Shown here in pieces: positions 1-10,240 of a stretch of 64,000 nt of DNA. The DNA is from Clostridium pasteurianum (lineage in GTDB: Bacteria > Bacillota > Clostridia > Clostridiales > Clostridiaceae), in assembly GCF_001705235.1 (NCBI RefSeq), contig NZ_MCGV01000001.1:3786181-3850180 (forward strand). The letters run 5' to 3'. A program made the translations under genes and the position numbers. Within the stretch, counting starts at the first letter, position 1, and every line of letters begins with the position of its first letter. The notes under the pieces were generated by a model, which saw only the letters and a list, made by a program, of their open reading frames with translations, made no database searches and was not told the origin of the DNA.

Positions 1-1
1 T

Positions 2-3000
2 CCTTTAAAGCTTTCAGTAAAAATATTAAAGGATATATATAGTAAGCTTCCTGAGAATGCTCATATTGTTAATAGTGCATCTACAGGATACGGAGAGAGC
101 CTTATAAAAGCAGCACTTAAAGTTGATATTGGACAGGTTGAAACAGTTGCACATTATAAAGCTGCTGAATTTTTCCAGCCTGGTGTTGATTTTATACTTG
201 ATATTGGTGGACAAGATATGAAGTGTATGAGGGTAAAGGATGGAGTAATAAGCTCTGTAACTTTAAATGAAGCTTGTTCATCAGGATGCGGCTCGTTTTT
301 GGAGACATTTGCCAAATCATTAAATATGGATGTACGTGAGTTTGCAAAGACTGCTATTTTTGCTAAGAGACCTGTTGACTTGGGGTCAAGGTGTACGGTA
401 TTTATGAATTCAAGGGTAAAGCAGTCTCAAAAAGAAGGTGCTGAAGTAGGTGACATATCAGCTGGACTTTCATACTCAGTAATAAAAAATGCACTCTTTA
501 AGGTTATAAAGGTTAGAAACCCAAAGGATTTGGGCAAAAGAGTAATAGTACAAGGTGGAACTTTCTATAATGATGCTGTGCTTAGAAGTTTTGAAATAAT
601 ATCAGGAAGAGAAGCTATAAGACCTGATATTGCAGGACTTATGGGCGCTTTTGGAGCAGCTATTATAGCAAAGGAAAACTATGATGGTAAGCATGAAACA
701 GCCATATTAAAGAGTGATGAACTTGAAAAGTTTGGCACTCAAACAAGTATGAGAAGATGCGGCAAATGTGCTAATAATTGTATGCTTACAGTGAATGAGT
801 TTTCAGATGGAAGACAGTTTATAACTGGAAATAGATGTGAAAGAGGCGCTGGCAGCGAAATCAAGAAAAATGATCTTCCTAATTTGTATGATTATAAATA
901 TAAGAGGATTTTTGGTTATATACCACTTAAAAAGACAGAAGCCAAAAGAGGAGTTGTTGGAATTCCTAGAGTTTTAAATATGTATGAAAACTATCCATTT
1001 TGGTTTACTTTTTTTACAGAGCTAGGGTTTAGAGTTGAATTATCACCTAGATCGTCTAAACGTGTTTATGAAAAAGGTATGGATACAATACCGTCTGAAT
1101 CTGTATGTTATCCTGGTAAAATTGCACATGGACATGTTGTTAGTCTTATGGAAAGAGGTATAAAGTTCATATTTTATCCTTGTGTTCCATATGAGAGACA
1201 GGAACAAAAGGATGCAAATAATCATTATAATTGTCCTATAGTAACCTCTTATGCAGAGATTATAAAGAATAATATTGATGGTCTTAGAGATGGAGATATA
1301 ATATTTAAAAATCCTTTCTTGTCATTAGATGATAAGGGCAAACTAAAAGAAATGCTTTTAGAGTCACTTAAGGAATTTAATTTAACAAAGAGTGAAGTTG
1401 GCTTAGCTGTGGATAAAGCGTGGGATGAACAGGAAAACTTAAGGCAGGATATAGGTAGAAAAGGTGAAGAAGTTTTAAAATATTTAAAGAAAACTGGTAA
1501 AAAAGGAATAGTTTTATCAGGAAGACCATATCACATTGATCCTGAAATAAACCATGGGATACCAGAACTTATAAATAGTTTTGGGATGGCTGTTTTAACT
1601 GAGGATTCTATTGCGCATCTTGGAAAAGTTGAAAGACCTTTAAGAGTAGTAGATCAATGGGTATATCATTCAAGGCTGTATGCAGCAGCAAGTTTTGTTG
1701 CACATGAAGATAATCTTGAACTTGTACAACTTAATTCTTTTGGATGCGGGCTTGATGCGGTAACAACTGATCAAGTTGAAGAAATACTGGATCAGTATGG
1801 AAAAATATATACTCTCATTAAAATAGATGAGGGAAGCAATCTAGGAGCTATAAGGATAAGAATAAGGTCCCTTAAAGCAGCTATGGCTGAGAGAGATAAG
1901 AATAATATAAAACCTGAAAGGAAGTTTGAACTTCCAAAGAGAAAAGTATTTACTAAGGAAATGAGAAAAAATCATACTATATTGATGCCTCAAATGTCTC
2001 CTATACATTTTCAATTTTTGGAGACGGCACTTAGAAGTGAAGGATATAATCTTGTTGTTATGCCTTCTGTGGACAAGAAGTGTGTAGATGAAGGATTAAA
2101 GTATGTAAATAATGATGCTTGCTATCCATCTATAATAGTAGTTGGACAAATGATAGAAGCTTTAAAATCTGGAAAATATGACTTGAATAATACATCCCTT
2201 TTGATATCACAAACAGGTGGTGGATGTAGAGCAACTAACTATATAGGATTTATACGTAAAGCTATAAAGGATGCGGGTTTTGAAAAAGTTCCTGTAATTG
2301 CAATAAGTGCTCAAAGATTTGAAAAGAATCCTGGTATAACTTACAGTTTAGGAACTGGAATAAAGGCAATAAAGGCAATTTTATATGGAGATCTTTTGAT
2401 GAGAGTTCTATATAAGGTTAGGCCTTATGAAAAGGTCAAAGGTTCTGCAAATAAGCTTTATGATAAATGGGTAAACATATGTAAAGATGATTCATCAAAT
2501 GCTAAAATTAAAACATTTAAAAATAATGTAAGAAATATAGTTAAAGAATTTGATAATCTTGAGTTAAATGATGTAGTGAAGCCTAAAGTTGGACTTGTAG
2601 GTGAAATATTAGTTAAATTTCATCCTACAGCGAATAATAATGTAGTAGATGTTATAGAAAGAGAAGGGGCAGAAGCTGTAATGCCTGATTTAATGGATTT
2701 TGTACTTTATTCTTCATATAATACTACATTTAAGGATAAGCATTATCATACAGATAAAAAGGGAAAATTTCTTTCTAATATACTTATAGATGCTATAGAA
2801 CATTTTAGAAAACCAATGAAAATGGCACTTAAAGAAAGCATTAGGTTTACTCCTCCAAGTTCCATTAAAGAATTGGCAGAGGGTGTAAAGGGCATAGTTT
2901 CAGTGGGAAATCAGACTGGAGAAGGATGGTTTCTAACAGCTGAGATGGTAGAATTAATAAATGATGGAGTTTTGAATGTTATATGTATGCAGCCATTTGC

Positions 3001-3238
3001 TTGTCTTCCAAACCATGTTACTGGTAAGGGAGTCATAAAAGAACTTAAAAGAAGATACTCTAAGGCAAATATAGCAGCTATTGATTTTGATCCAGGTGCA
3101 AGTGAAGTTAATCAAATTAATAGAATAAAGCTTATGCTTTCAACTGCATTTAAGAACTTGGATAATAAAAAGCAAGAAAACAGTTTGAATGAGGCTGAGG
3201 AAGAAGTAGCTTCTGTAACTGAAAAGGCTAATATGTAA
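2..3238 (+). CDS. 2-hydroxyacyl-CoA dehydratase activator-like protein with DUF2229-type regions (5' end outside window)
   Basis: The frame is open from the first bases, so the gene begins upstream of the window. Visible ASKHA-fold motifs are STGYGE (near 107-124) and DIGGQD (near 203-220), typical of the ATP-dependent activator of (R)-2-hydroxyacyl-CoA dehydratases, which donates electrons through a 4Fe-4S cluster. Cysteine motifs follow: [10 protein letters not shown] near 757-783 and GNRCERG near 829-846. The long C-terminal part carries [14 protein letters not shown] (near 1098), as in DUF2229/HgdB-like regions. The fusion of activator and a large second part in one protein of more than 1000 residues is a known clostridial arrangement. 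No classical dehydratase subunits lie downstream, so the substrate is unknown. The downstream intergenic region is full of repeats. Confidence 0.85.
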   Translation, partial: PLKLSVKILKDIYSKLPENAHIVNSASTGYGESLIKAALKVDIGQVETVAHYKAAEFFQPGVDFILDIGGQDMKCMRVKDGVISSVTLNEACSSGCGSFLETFAKSLNMDVREFAKTAIFAKRPVDLGSRCTVFMNSRVKQSQKEGAEVGDISAGLSYSVIKNALFKVIKVRNPKDLGKRVIVQGGTFYNDAVLRSFEIISGREAIRPDIAGLMGAFGAAIIAKENYDGKHETAILKSDELEKFGTQTSMRRCGKCANNCMLTVNEFSDGRQFITGNRCERGAGSEIKKNDLPNLYDYKYKRIFGYIPLKKTEAKRGVVGIPRVLNMYENYPFWFTFFTELGFRVELSPRSSKRVYEKGMDTIPSESVCYPGKIAHGHVVSLMERGIKFIFYPCVPYERQEQKDANNHYNCPIVTSYAEIIKNNIDGLRDGDIIFKNPFLSLDDKGKLKEMLLESLKEFNLTKSEVGLAVDKAWDEQENLRQDIGRKGEEVLKYLKKTGKKGIVLSGRPYHIDPEINHGIPELINSFGMAVLTEDSIAHLGKVERPLRVVDQWVYHSRLYAAASFVAHEDNLELVQLNSFGCGLDAVTTDQVEEILDQYGKIYTLIKIDEGSNLGAIRIRIRSLKAAMAERDKNNIKPERKFELPKRKVFTKEMRKNHTILMPQMSPIHFQFLETALRSEGYNLVVMPSVDKKCVDEGLKYVNNDACYPSIIVVGQMIEALKSGKYDLNNTSLLISQTGGGCRATNYIGFIRKAIKDAGFEKVPVIAISAQRFEKNPGITYSLGTGIKAIKAILYGDLLMRVLYKVRPYEKVKGSANKLYDKWVNICKDDSSNAKIKTFKNNVRNIVKEFDNLELNDVVKPKVGLVGEILVKFHPTANNNVVDVIEREGAEAVMPDLMDFVLYSSYNTTFKDKHYHTDKKGKFLSNILIDAIEHFRKPMKMALKESIRFTPPSSIKELAEGVKGIVSVGNQTGEGWFLTAEMVELINDGVLNVICMQPFACLPNHVTGKGVIKELKRRYSKANIAAIDFDPGASEVNQINRIKLMLSTAFKNLDNKKQENSLNEAEEEVASVTEKANM

Positions 3239-3269
3239 AAAGTAATCAAGATGAAATAATATAGGTATT

Positions 3270-3345
3270 AAAATAAAAACCGCTATTTGAATTTCACAAA
3301 CTTCGTAGAATATACAGAGTTTGATTGTTTAAATAGCGGTTTACT
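3270..3345. repeat. Palindromic V module of the intergenic repeat family
   Basis: Arms AAACCGCTATTT and AAATAGCGGTTT enclose about 40 bases, giving one long hairpin just after the first gene. Its inner part (TTTGAATTTCACAAACTTCG) matches the reverse complement of a segment near 34815-34855, so it belongs to a shared module. It may also serve as the transcription terminator of the upstream gene. Confidence 0.6.
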
Positions 3346-3360
3346 AAGTTTTACTCCAAA

Positions 3361-3550
3361 AGTGAAATAACAGTGCTGAAGGAACGATTTAAAAAAGTTC
3401 TAATAAATCTTGGTAAAAAAATCTTAAAATTATCGTGCACGAGGCTTGGGCTTTGCCCATTATCCTTCTTAACCTAATACATGCACTCTCTATATTATGA
3501 GAGTGCATGTATTAGATAATTTTTAATGTTCCAAAGCACTATTATTTCGT
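3361..3550. repeat. Element E1: inverted-terminal-repeat element, core type A (deletion form)
   Basis: The left end AGTGAAATAACAGTGCTGAA matches the reverse complement of the right end (GAAATAATAGTGCTTTGG), each arm continuing for about 45 bases. Inside are the core segment TTGGGCTTTGCCCATTATCC and a perfect hairpin at 3474-3515 with loop TATATTAT. Compared with E2 (11098-11379) the right core half is missing. The right tip contains the stop codon of the minus-strand kinase-like gene (3542-3544). Confidence 0.75.
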
Positions 3551-4081
3551 ATGGTACCATTTTGTGTATAAATTTGGTCTCTCGGATTTTAGAACTTTCC
3601 AGAACAATTCAAGGCAGTTCAAAGATTTTAAATCTTGCAGCAGGTGATATGGAAATCTTGTTTTTTTTGTAAAACTATGCCTAGGATCAATTATTCTTAG
3701 ATTTTTATTATTTTGAACAAATACATGTACAAATCTTACATCTATTTTTTTAAATCCTGCATTTTTCATGTATTCAAGAAGATAAATAAGTTCAAGCATT
3801 AATTTTTCTGAGGCACCGTTTTTTTTAATGTAATCATTTATATTTATACCATCTATATATTCTCTTATCATATAGTGGCTGTGAAATTCATATGGTTCAG
3901 GAAAATACGGACCATTCCTTACCTTTTTTAATATATGATACTCTTCACTACAGGAGCTTGGATTTTTAAATATTTTAACAACTCTATTATCCGGCATAAG
4001 ATACACACTTCCGCTGTGACCTTTTCCCAGAAACCTACAATTTTCTAATTTTATTATAGTATTAGATCTTTTATTTTTCAT
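3542..4081 (-). CDS. small divergent protein-kinase-like protein
   Basis: A 179-residue protein with the N-lobe of a protein kinase: glycine loop GKGHSGSV at residues 19-26, lysine in VVKIF (K36) and a hinge-like MIREYIDG at 71-78. The canonical HRD loop is replaced by IDVRFVHVFV (113-122) and the DFG motif by DPR (132-134), so the key aspartates appear kept in altered surroundings. At 179 residues it is much shorter than a full kinase (about 260) and lacks most of the C-lobe. Resembles short Firmicute kinase-like proteins such as YrzF, by recollection only. The start has AGAAGGTG upstream. The stop codon lies in the tip of repeat E1. Substrate unknown. Confidence 0.65.
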   Translation of the reverse strand: MKNKRSNTIIKLENCRFLGKGHSGSVYLMPDNRVVKIFKNPSSCSEEYHILKKVRNGPYFPEPYEFHSHYMIREYIDGININDYIKKNGASEKLMLELIYLLEYMKNAGFKKIDVRFVHVFVQNNKNLRIIDPRHSFTKKTRFPYHLLQDLKSLNCLELFWKVLKSERPNLYTKWYHTK

Positions 4082-4111
4082 TATTACACCTTCTTTTAAT
4101 CTTATGTCAAA

Positions 4112-4192
4112 TATATAGATTTAACTAGTAAATTACTATTTTAAATAGCAAATTTTCGATGTCCCTAATAATCTTGTGAAATTTAAATAACT
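4112..4192. repeat. Solo V module of the intergenic repeat family
   Basis: Segment with AGTAAATTACTATTTTAAAT and GTGAAATTTAAATAACTGAG closely parallels 34790-34862 (AGTAAGTTACTATTT, GCGAAATTTAAATAACTGAT). It stands alone between the kinase-like gene and the cupin gene. The remaining bases to 4423 are AT-rich and show no other structure I can support, apart from the AAGGAGG-type ribosome site of the cupin gene. Confidence 0.5.
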
Positions 4193-4423
4193 GAGTCATT
4201 GTATATATCTAGATAATATACTTCTTAATATTAGCTTATAGTAGAAAATAATATTTGTTACAGTTTATTTATATGATATTAGTAAATTCTATGGATTAAT
4301 ATTTAAATTTTATTGTATATATTAATTAGAATTTCATTTGAATCACATACTATTAGAATCAACAGAAATATAATGAATTTATAAAGTCTAACGGTAAATA
4401 ATAAAAACAAGGAGGAAAACGTT

Positions 4424-4765
4424 ATGATGGGAAAATTTTTTAAAAATGTAGAGTTTGCAAAGGAGCTAGTACTTAAAAATAATGTGAACTATGCTGAAGG
4501 ACAGGTTGTTAGCAAAACATTAGTGCAAACAGAAAATGTAAGTATGACTCTATTTTCATTTGACAAGGGTGAGGAAATAAGCTCACATTCGGCATCAGGA
4601 GATGCATTAGTTTATGTAATAGAAGGTGAGGCGGCTGTCACAGTTGGTGATAATAAGTCTACAGCTGTTAAAGAAGGAAATTTTATAGTTATGCCTAGTA
4701 ATGTTCCACATGCTTTAGTAGCAACTCAAAGATTTAAAATGATGTTAATAGTAGTAAAAGGTTAA
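4424..4765 (+). CDS. cupin-domain protein
   Basis: A 113-residue single-domain cupin. Cupin motif 1 is around residues 48-65 (GEEISSHSASGDALVYVIEG) and motif 2 around 86-100 (VMPSNVPHAL), with a histidine in each as candidate metal ligands. Family members are small beta-barrels that bind metal and either act as enzymes or sense ligands. The start has a strong AAGGAGG-like site 8-10 bases upstream. It is monocistronic, between a repeat module and the valS leader. The substrate cannot be predicted. Confidence 0.8.
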   Translation: MMGKFFKNVEFAKELVLKNNVNYAEGQVVSKTLVQTENVSMTLFSFDKGEEISSHSASGDALVYVIEGEAAVTVGDNKSTAVKEGNFIVMPSNVPHALVATQRFKMMLIVVKG

Positions 4766-4838
4766 TAAAATATAACGATTGAGATCGAAATTCTACATAA
4801 ATGCCGTGGATTATTAATTAAATTTTAATTATGGTATA

Positions 4839-4866
4839 TTGACATAATTTGAAATTTAATTATAAT
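4839..4866 (+). promoter_or_regulatory. promoter of the valS T-box transcript
   Basis: TTGACA at 4839-4844 and TATAAT at 4861-4866 with a 16-base spacer, just upstream of the valS leader. Confidence 0.75.
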
Positions 4867-4872
4867 AAAAAT

Positions 4873-5121
4873 AAGTGGCATAAAATTTAAACGTTGAAGA
4901 AGAGGAGTAAAAGTAATATTTGCATGTAGAGAGGGAAAACTTAAGGTGAAAGATTTTCCTATGTTAATTGCTTTGAAGGTAGCTTCTGAGTTCTTCTATT
5001 GAAATTTTAAGTAGGTAGAAGCGGTTTCTTACCGTTATGTATAAAGAGTCTGCTTTTTAAAAGCAGGAATAAAGGTGGTATCGCGCACAGTCGTCCTTTG
5101 ATGGATTGCTGTGCTTTTTTG
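4873..5121 (+). promoter_or_regulatory. T-box leader of valS (valine specifier)
   Basis: About 250 bases of structured leader between the promoter and valS. The conserved T-box is AAAGGTGGTATCGCG at 5071-5085, followed by a terminator (GCACAGTCGTCC ... GGATTGCTGTGC, then T6) ending near 5120. The likely specifier codon is GTA at 4979-4981 in GAAGGTAGC, fitting valine. Known mechanism: uncharged tRNA-Val pairs with the specifier and T-box and stabilises the antiterminator, so valS is expressed when charged tRNA is scarce. The tRNA-Val at 41397 has the matching UAC anticodon. Confidence 0.9.
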
Positions 5122-5152
5122 TTTTCACAAAAGTAGGAAAGGATTGATTTTA

Positions 5153-7798
5153 ATGAAAGAATTTAATGAAATGGCAAAAACATATGATCCTAAAGAATTT
5201 GAAGATAGAATATATAAATGGTGGGAGGAAAAAAGGTTTTTTACTCCAAAAGCTGATGATAGAAAAAAAACTTATACAATAATGATGCCACCTCCTAATA
5301 TAACGGGAAAACTTCACTTAGGTCATGCACTTGATTGTGCACTTCAGGATTTCATGATAAGAACCAAGAGAATGCAGGGATTTGAGACTTTATGGCTACC
5401 AGGTCAGGATCATGCTAGTATTGCTACAGAAGTAAAGGTTGAAAAAGAGCTCCTAAAAAAAGGACTAAAGAAAAAAGAAATGGGAAGAGAGAAATTCCTT
5501 GAAAAAGTATGGGATTGGACTAAGGAATACAGAGAAAGAATAAAGAATCAGCAAAAAAAGCTTGGAGTTTCGGCTGATTTTACAAGAGAAAGATTTACTA
5601 TGGATGAAGGACTTAATAAAGCTGTAAGAACAGTATTTGTAAAACTTTATAATGAAGGTCTAATATATCAGGGAAATAGGATTACAAATTGGTGTCCTAA
5701 ATGTCAAACCGCATTATCTGATGCTGAAATAGAGTATAAAGAGGATGCAGGATTTTTCTGGCATATAAAATATCCAGTAGAAGGCACAGATGATTTTCTT
5801 GAAATAGCAACCACAAGACCAGAAACGATGCTTGGTGATACTGCTGTTGCTGTAAATCCAAAGGATGAAAGATATAAAAAGTTTGTGGGGAAAACACTTA
5901 TTTTACCGCTTGTAAACAGAAAAATACCTGTAGTTCAAGATGATTATGTTGATATGGAATTCGGTACAGGTGCTGTTAAGATAACTCCTGCCCATGATCC
6001 AAACGATTATGAAGTAGGTAAGAGACATAACCTTGAAGAAATTGTTATGTTAAATGATGATGGAACAGTAAGGGATGGCTTTGGAAAGTATTCAGGACTT
6101 GATAGATATGAAGCAAGAAAAGTTATAGTTGAGGATCTTAAAAAAGAAGGATATCTTGTAAAAATAAAAGAGCATGTCCATAATGTTGGAACACATGATA
6201 GGTGTGGAAGTATAATTGAACCTATGATATCAAAACAATGGTATGTTAAGATGAAATCCTTAGCAGAGCCAGCTATAAAAGCAGTTAGAAATGGTGATAC
6301 TAAATTTGTTCCTGAAAGATTTGATAAAATTTATTTTAACTGGATGGAAAACATTCAAGATTGGTGTATTTCAAGACAGTTATGGTGGGGACATAGAATT
6401 CCAGTATGGTATTGTAAAGATTGTAATGCTATAACTGTTTCAGTTGATACTCCACATGAATGTTCAAAATGTAAGAGTAAAAATCTTGAGCAGGATAAAG
6501 ATGTTCTTGATACATGGTTTAGTTCTGCACTTTGGCCTTTTTCAACACTTGGTTGGCCAGATAAAACTGAAGATTTAAAGTGTTTTTATCCTACAAATAC
6601 TCTTGTTACAGGATATGATATAATATTCTTTTGGGTAGCAAGAATGGTATTCTCAGGAATCTATAATATGGGTGAAACTCCATTTAAACATGTTTATATA
6701 CATGGACTGGTAAGAGATGCTGAAGGAAGGAAAATGTCAAAATCTCTTGGTAATGGTGTAGATCCACTTGATGTAATTGATGAATATGGAGCAGATGCAC
6801 TTAGATTTATGCTTATAACAGGTAATGCTCCAGGAAATGATATAAGATATAAAGTAGAAAAGGTAGAAGCAGCAAGAAATTTTGCCAACAAAATGTGGAA
6901 TGCATCTAGATTTGTACTTATGAATCTTGATAAGGATGTAATGGATAAATATAAAGATTCAAAGGACTATAGTCTTGCTGACAAGTGGATATTATCAAGG
7001 TGTAATTCTCTTGTAGGGGAGATAACAGAAAACATAGATAAATTTGAGCTTGGAATAGCATCTCAAAAGGTTTATGACTTTATGTGGAATGAGTTCTGTG
7101 ATTGGTATATTGAACTTGTAAAACCTGTAATGTATGGAGATGACGAAAAAGCAAAGGGAACTTCATATAATGTTCTTTATAAAGTTCTAACTACAGGACT
7201 TCAGTTATTACACCCTGTAATGCCATATATAACAGAGGAGATCTATCAGCATTTAGGGGGAGAGTATGAATCTATAGCTATTTCAAAATGGCCTTGCTAT
7301 GATGAAAAACTTAAGAATGATGAATCGGAAAAGGCAATGGATTATATTATTGAGGCTATAAAATCAATTAGAAATGTAAGAGCTGAAATGAATGTACCAC
7401 CTTCTAAGAAAGCTAAAATAATGATATTTACGGATGATGAAAATAAGCGAGCTTTTGAGCTTGGTAAAAATTATTTTGAGAAACTTGCATATGCTTCTGA
7501 AGTAAGCTTCTTAAAGACAAAGAATGAGGCACCTGAAAATGCAGTATCATGTGTAACCAAGTCTGCTGAACTGTTTATGCCGCTTCTTGATCTAATTGAT
7601 GTAGATAAAGAAAAAGAAAGATTAAACAAAGAAAAAGACAAACTTCACAGTGAAATAGACAGAGTTAATAAAAAGCTTTCTAATAAAGGCTTTACAGCTA
7701 AGGCACCAGAAAAGGTAGTTGAAGGTGAAAGGCTAAAGGGAGAAAAATATAAGAAAATGCTTGAAGCTGTTGAGGAGAGATTAGCAGCACTTAAATAG
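5153..7798 (+). CDS. valS: valyl-tRNA synthetase
   Basis: Class I aminoacyl-tRNA synthetase of 881 residues, the usual length. HIGH-type motif in [15 protein letters not shown] near residue 45, KMSKS in [10 protein letters not shown] near residue 525, the editing domain between them, and the C-terminal coiled-coil arm ([19 protein letters not shown]) typical of ValRS. I chose the ATG at 5153, preceded by AGGAAAGG. An upstream in-frame start at 5111 falls in the leader terminator and is unlikely. It charges tRNA-Val and edits threonine. Controlled by the T-box leader. folC follows after a repeat-containing gap. Confidence 0.97.
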   Translation: MKEFNEMAKTYDPKEFEDRIYKWWEEKRFFTPKADDRKKTYTIMMPPPNITGKLHLGHALDCALQDFMIRTKRMQGFETLWLPGQDHASIATEVKVEKELLKKGLKKKEMGREKFLEKVWDWTKEYRERIKNQQKKLGVSADFTRERFTMDEGLNKAVRTVFVKLYNEGLIYQGNRITNWCPKCQTALSDAEIEYKEDAGFFWHIKYPVEGTDDFLEIATTRPETMLGDTAVAVNPKDERYKKFVGKTLILPLVNRKIPVVQDDYVDMEFGTGAVKITPAHDPNDYEVGKRHNLEEIVMLNDDGTVRDGFGKYSGLDRYEARKVIVEDLKKEGYLVKIKEHVHNVGTHDRCGSIIEPMISKQWYVKMKSLAEPAIKAVRNGDTKFVPERFDKIYFNWMENIQDWCISRQLWWGHRIPVWYCKDCNAITVSVDTPHECSKCKSKNLEQDKDVLDTWFSSALWPFSTLGWPDKTEDLKCFYPTNTLVTGYDIIFFWVARMVFSGIYNMGETPFKHVYIHGLVRDAEGRKMSKSLGNGVDPLDVIDEYGADALRFMLITGNAPGNDIRYKVEKVEAARNFANKMWNASRFVLMNLDKDVMDKYKDSKDYSLADKWILSRCNSLVGEITENIDKFELGIASQKVYDFMWNEFCDWYIELVKPVMYGDDEKAKGTSYNVLYKVLTTGLQLLHPVMPYITEEIYQHLGGEYESIAISKWPCYDEKLKNDESEKAMDYIIEAIKSIRNVRAEMNVPPSKKAKIMIFTDDENKRAFELGKNYFEKLAYASEVSFLKTKNEAPENAVSCVTKSAELFMPLLDLIDVDKEKERLNKEKDKLHSEIDRVNKKLSNKGFTAKAPEKVVEGERLKGEKYKKMLEAVEERLAALK

Positions 7799-7827
7799 GG
7801 TATGTGAATTACAAGAAGCTGCTACAT

Positions 7828-8016
7828 TAAAAAAATTAAGAATGAAGAATTAAGAATGAATGAGGATTTTCAGACGCTTTGCTATAGAAAATCTACATTT
7901 TATAAAAGAACATTTCCAATAATGAAAATGGAAGTAGTTATAATTTTGTAAATTTTTCGTAATGAAATGGAGAAAAACTTACCATCATTCTTAATTTTTA
8001 ATTCTTAATTTTTTTT
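7828..8016. repeat. Family-2 palindromic repeat, long copy (F2a)
   Basis: Left end AAAAAATTAAGAATGAAGAA and right end TTCTTAATTTTTAATTCTTA are inverted repeats. The interior (GGATTTTCAGACGCTTTGCT ... TAAAATG ... GGAGAAAAACTTACCATC) corresponds in reverse complement to the shorter copy at 28190-28306. It fills most of the valS-folC gap. No coding potential seen. Confidence 0.7.
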
Positions 8017-8101
8017 ATAAAATGTGTCTAAATAAATTGAATTAAGATTATGACCTTTACAATTTAGTAAGTAAAACTATAATAAGATATGAGGTGATTT
8101 T

Positions 8102-9400
8102 TTGAATTATAAAGAAGCTATTAATTATATACATGGTTCTTTAAAATTTGGTGTGAATCTTGGTTTAGAGAGAGTCGAAAGGCTTCTTGAAATTTTGGGG
8201 AATCCTCATAAAAAAATAAAGTGTATTCATGTTGCAGGTACAAATGGAAAAGGGTCTACAGTGGCTATGATAAGTCAAGTACTTATAGAAGCTGGATATA
8301 AGGTAGGTATGTATACATCACCTTATATAGAAGATTTCGAGGAAAGAATTCAGATAAATAATAGGAATATACCTAAAGAAGATTTATGCACTATAATTGA
8401 AAAGGTTAAAAATGCAGTAGATCAAATAAAAGATGAAGAAATAGAAAATCCTACTGAATTTGAAATAATAACGGTAGCAGCATTTTTATATTTTTATATG
8501 AATAAAATTGATTATGCTGTAATTGAAGTTGGTCTTGGTGGTAGATTTGATGCTACAAATATAATAGAACCTATTCTTACAGTTATAACTTCAATAAGTT
8601 ATGATCATATGAATGTGCTGGGAAATACATTAGGGAAAATTGCTTATGAAAAGGCAGGAATTATTAAAGAAGGAATTCCTTTAATTCTATATCCGCAGAA
8701 AAAGGAAGCACATGATGTTATAATAGAAATTGCAAAGGAAAAAAAATCGGAAATAACGGATGTTGGAAAAGCCAAAGCCAAATTTATAGAAAATTTAGTT
8801 GAAGATAATAAATATTTTCAAAGAGTACATATAGACACATTGAAGGAGCAGTATGATATAAAATTAGCCCTTCTTGGTAAGCATCAACTTATTAATGCCG
8901 CTACGGCTATTATGGCTATTCAGAATTTGCAGCAGCGAGGGGTGTTAATACAGAAAAAGCATATATTAAAAGGCTTATCTAAAGTGGTGTGGAAGGGAAG
9001 AATTCAAGTTATAAAAAATGAACCTCTTGTTGTTTTAGATGGGGCCCATAATATTGATGGTATATCAAGGCTAAAGGAAAGTATAAAAATTCATTTTAAA
9101 TATAATAGATTAATACTTATTCTAGGAATATTAGCAGATAAAGAAGTAGAAAAAATGGTGAAAATAATAGCTGAGGATGCGTTTAAGGTTATAACTGTAT
9201 CACCACATAATGATAGAGCGGAAAATGCGGAGGCATTATGTGATATAGTTAAAAATTATAATAATAAATGTGAAGCTGAAATGGATTATAAAAGAGCTTA
9301 TGAAAAGGCTGCTTCTTATTACAGAAAAGGAGATATGATTCTTATATGTGGATCTCTATATATGATAGGAGATATGATTAGAATTATAAAAAGTGAATAG
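8102..9400 (+). CDS. folC: folylpolyglutamate synthase / dihydrofolate synthase
   Basis: A 432-residue Mur-ligase-fold enzyme that adds glutamate to folates using ATP. The P-loop is HVAGTNGKGSTVAM near residue 45. The family signature GLGGRFDATN is near 148, and the C-terminal ligase region (VVLDGAHNIDGI) is near 315. The start is TTG at 8102, preceded by GAGGTGATTTT, a good site with normal spacing. In Bacillus too, folC follows valS, which supports the call. The gene overlaps the start region of the next gene by a few bases, so the two are probably cotranscribed. Confidence 0.93.
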   Translation: MNYKEAINYIHGSLKFGVNLGLERVERLLEILGNPHKKIKCIHVAGTNGKGSTVAMISQVLIEAGYKVGMYTSPYIEDFEERIQINNRNIPKEDLCTIIEKVKNAVDQIKDEEIENPTEFEIITVAAFLYFYMNKIDYAVIEVGLGGRFDATNIIEPILTVITSISYDHMNVLGNTLGKIAYEKAGIIKEGIPLILYPQKKEAHDVIIEIAKEKKSEITDVGKAKAKFIENLVEDNKYFQRVHIDTLKEQYDIKLALLGKHQLINAATAIMAIQNLQQRGVLIQKKHILKGLSKVVWKGRIQVIKNEPLVVLDGAHNIDGISRLKESIKIHFKYNRLILILGILADKEVEKMVKIIAEDAFKVITVSPHNDRAENAEALCDIVKNYNNKCEAEMDYKRAYEKAASYYRKGDMILICGSLYMIGDMIRIIKSE

Positions 9401-9431
9401 TAAAAAACCTTTAGAAAAGGAGACAACTTAT

Positions 9432-10139
9432 ATGAGGGAAATAGGATTGATAAGATGGTTTGGTGGATACAATGTAAAGCAAAAAAGAATGAATGATTTT
9501 GGCTTTATAACAAATGACAAAAATGAAGATATATATTTTAATAAAGGACATGTTCAGTGTAAATTGAAAGAACTTACTGCAGGGACAGCGGTAACTTTTG
9601 AAAAGGGAATAAATTATAAAAATAATAGGGATCAATGTATTAGAGTAAAACTTTTAAAGGATGAAAAGGATATAGAACTTTTTTATAAATTTTTAAATAG
9701 CGATATATGTAGTCAGCTTAACCTAAAAGATAAAAGTGACATATTACTCAATATTGAAGAAAAAGATGTTGTGAGATTCTGGAATGAGTATTCAGAAGAA
9801 TTAAAAATAATGTTTCTTTATAGACTTTGTATGGAAAACAGAAAGTTTAATCTTATTGAGAATATCAATGAAGAAAATGAATTTATAAGGGCTATGCTCT
9901 TATTGTATTGGGGAAAAATTAATGAATGCTCAAATGAAATTATAGTAACTAAGGTACTAAATTTGATTAAAACATATTTGAATACAAGTTCTGAAAGTGT
10001 AAATTTAGTTGATAATTGTAAAGAAGAACAGCGTGATTTTTCTATTATCGATTTTGTGAATTGTTGTACATCTAAGCTTGATAAGAAAAATAGAGAGCTT
10101 GAAGAACTTTTAAGTGTGTTGCAGATAAAGTCAGCATAG
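9432..10139 (+). CDS. cold-shock-domain-like protein with unknown C-terminal region
   Basis: The N-terminal ~65 residues look like a cold-shock OB fold: IRWFGGYN, then DFGFIT (RNP1-like) and DIYFNKG (RNP2-like), then AGTAVTFEKG. The remaining ~165 residues are charged, probably helical, and match nothing I recognise. I prefer the ATG at 9432, with AAAAGGAGACAA upstream. A GTG at 9393 would overlap folC and lacks a site. The protein (235 residues) is likely to bind single-stranded nucleic acid. Its position right after folC suggests translational coupling. The function of the C-terminal part is unknown. Confidence 0.7.
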   Translation: MREIGLIRWFGGYNVKQKRMNDFGFITNDKNEDIYFNKGHVQCKLKELTAGTAVTFEKGINYKNNRDQCIRVKLLKDEKDIELFYKFLNSDICSQLNLKDKSDILLNIEEKDVVRFWNEYSEELKIMFLYRLCMENRKFNLIENINEENEFIRAMLLLYWGKINECSNEIIVTKVLNLIKTYLNTSSESVNLVDNCKEEQRDFSIIDFVNCCTSKLDKKNRELEELLSVLQIKSA

Positions 10140-10240
10140 TAAATTATATATAATATGTATGAATGTAATATGTAATATGTATTTTTAATATTGCTTTTAC
10201 TCTGATATAATGTAATAAGTTATAGTTAGGGGTGAAGACA

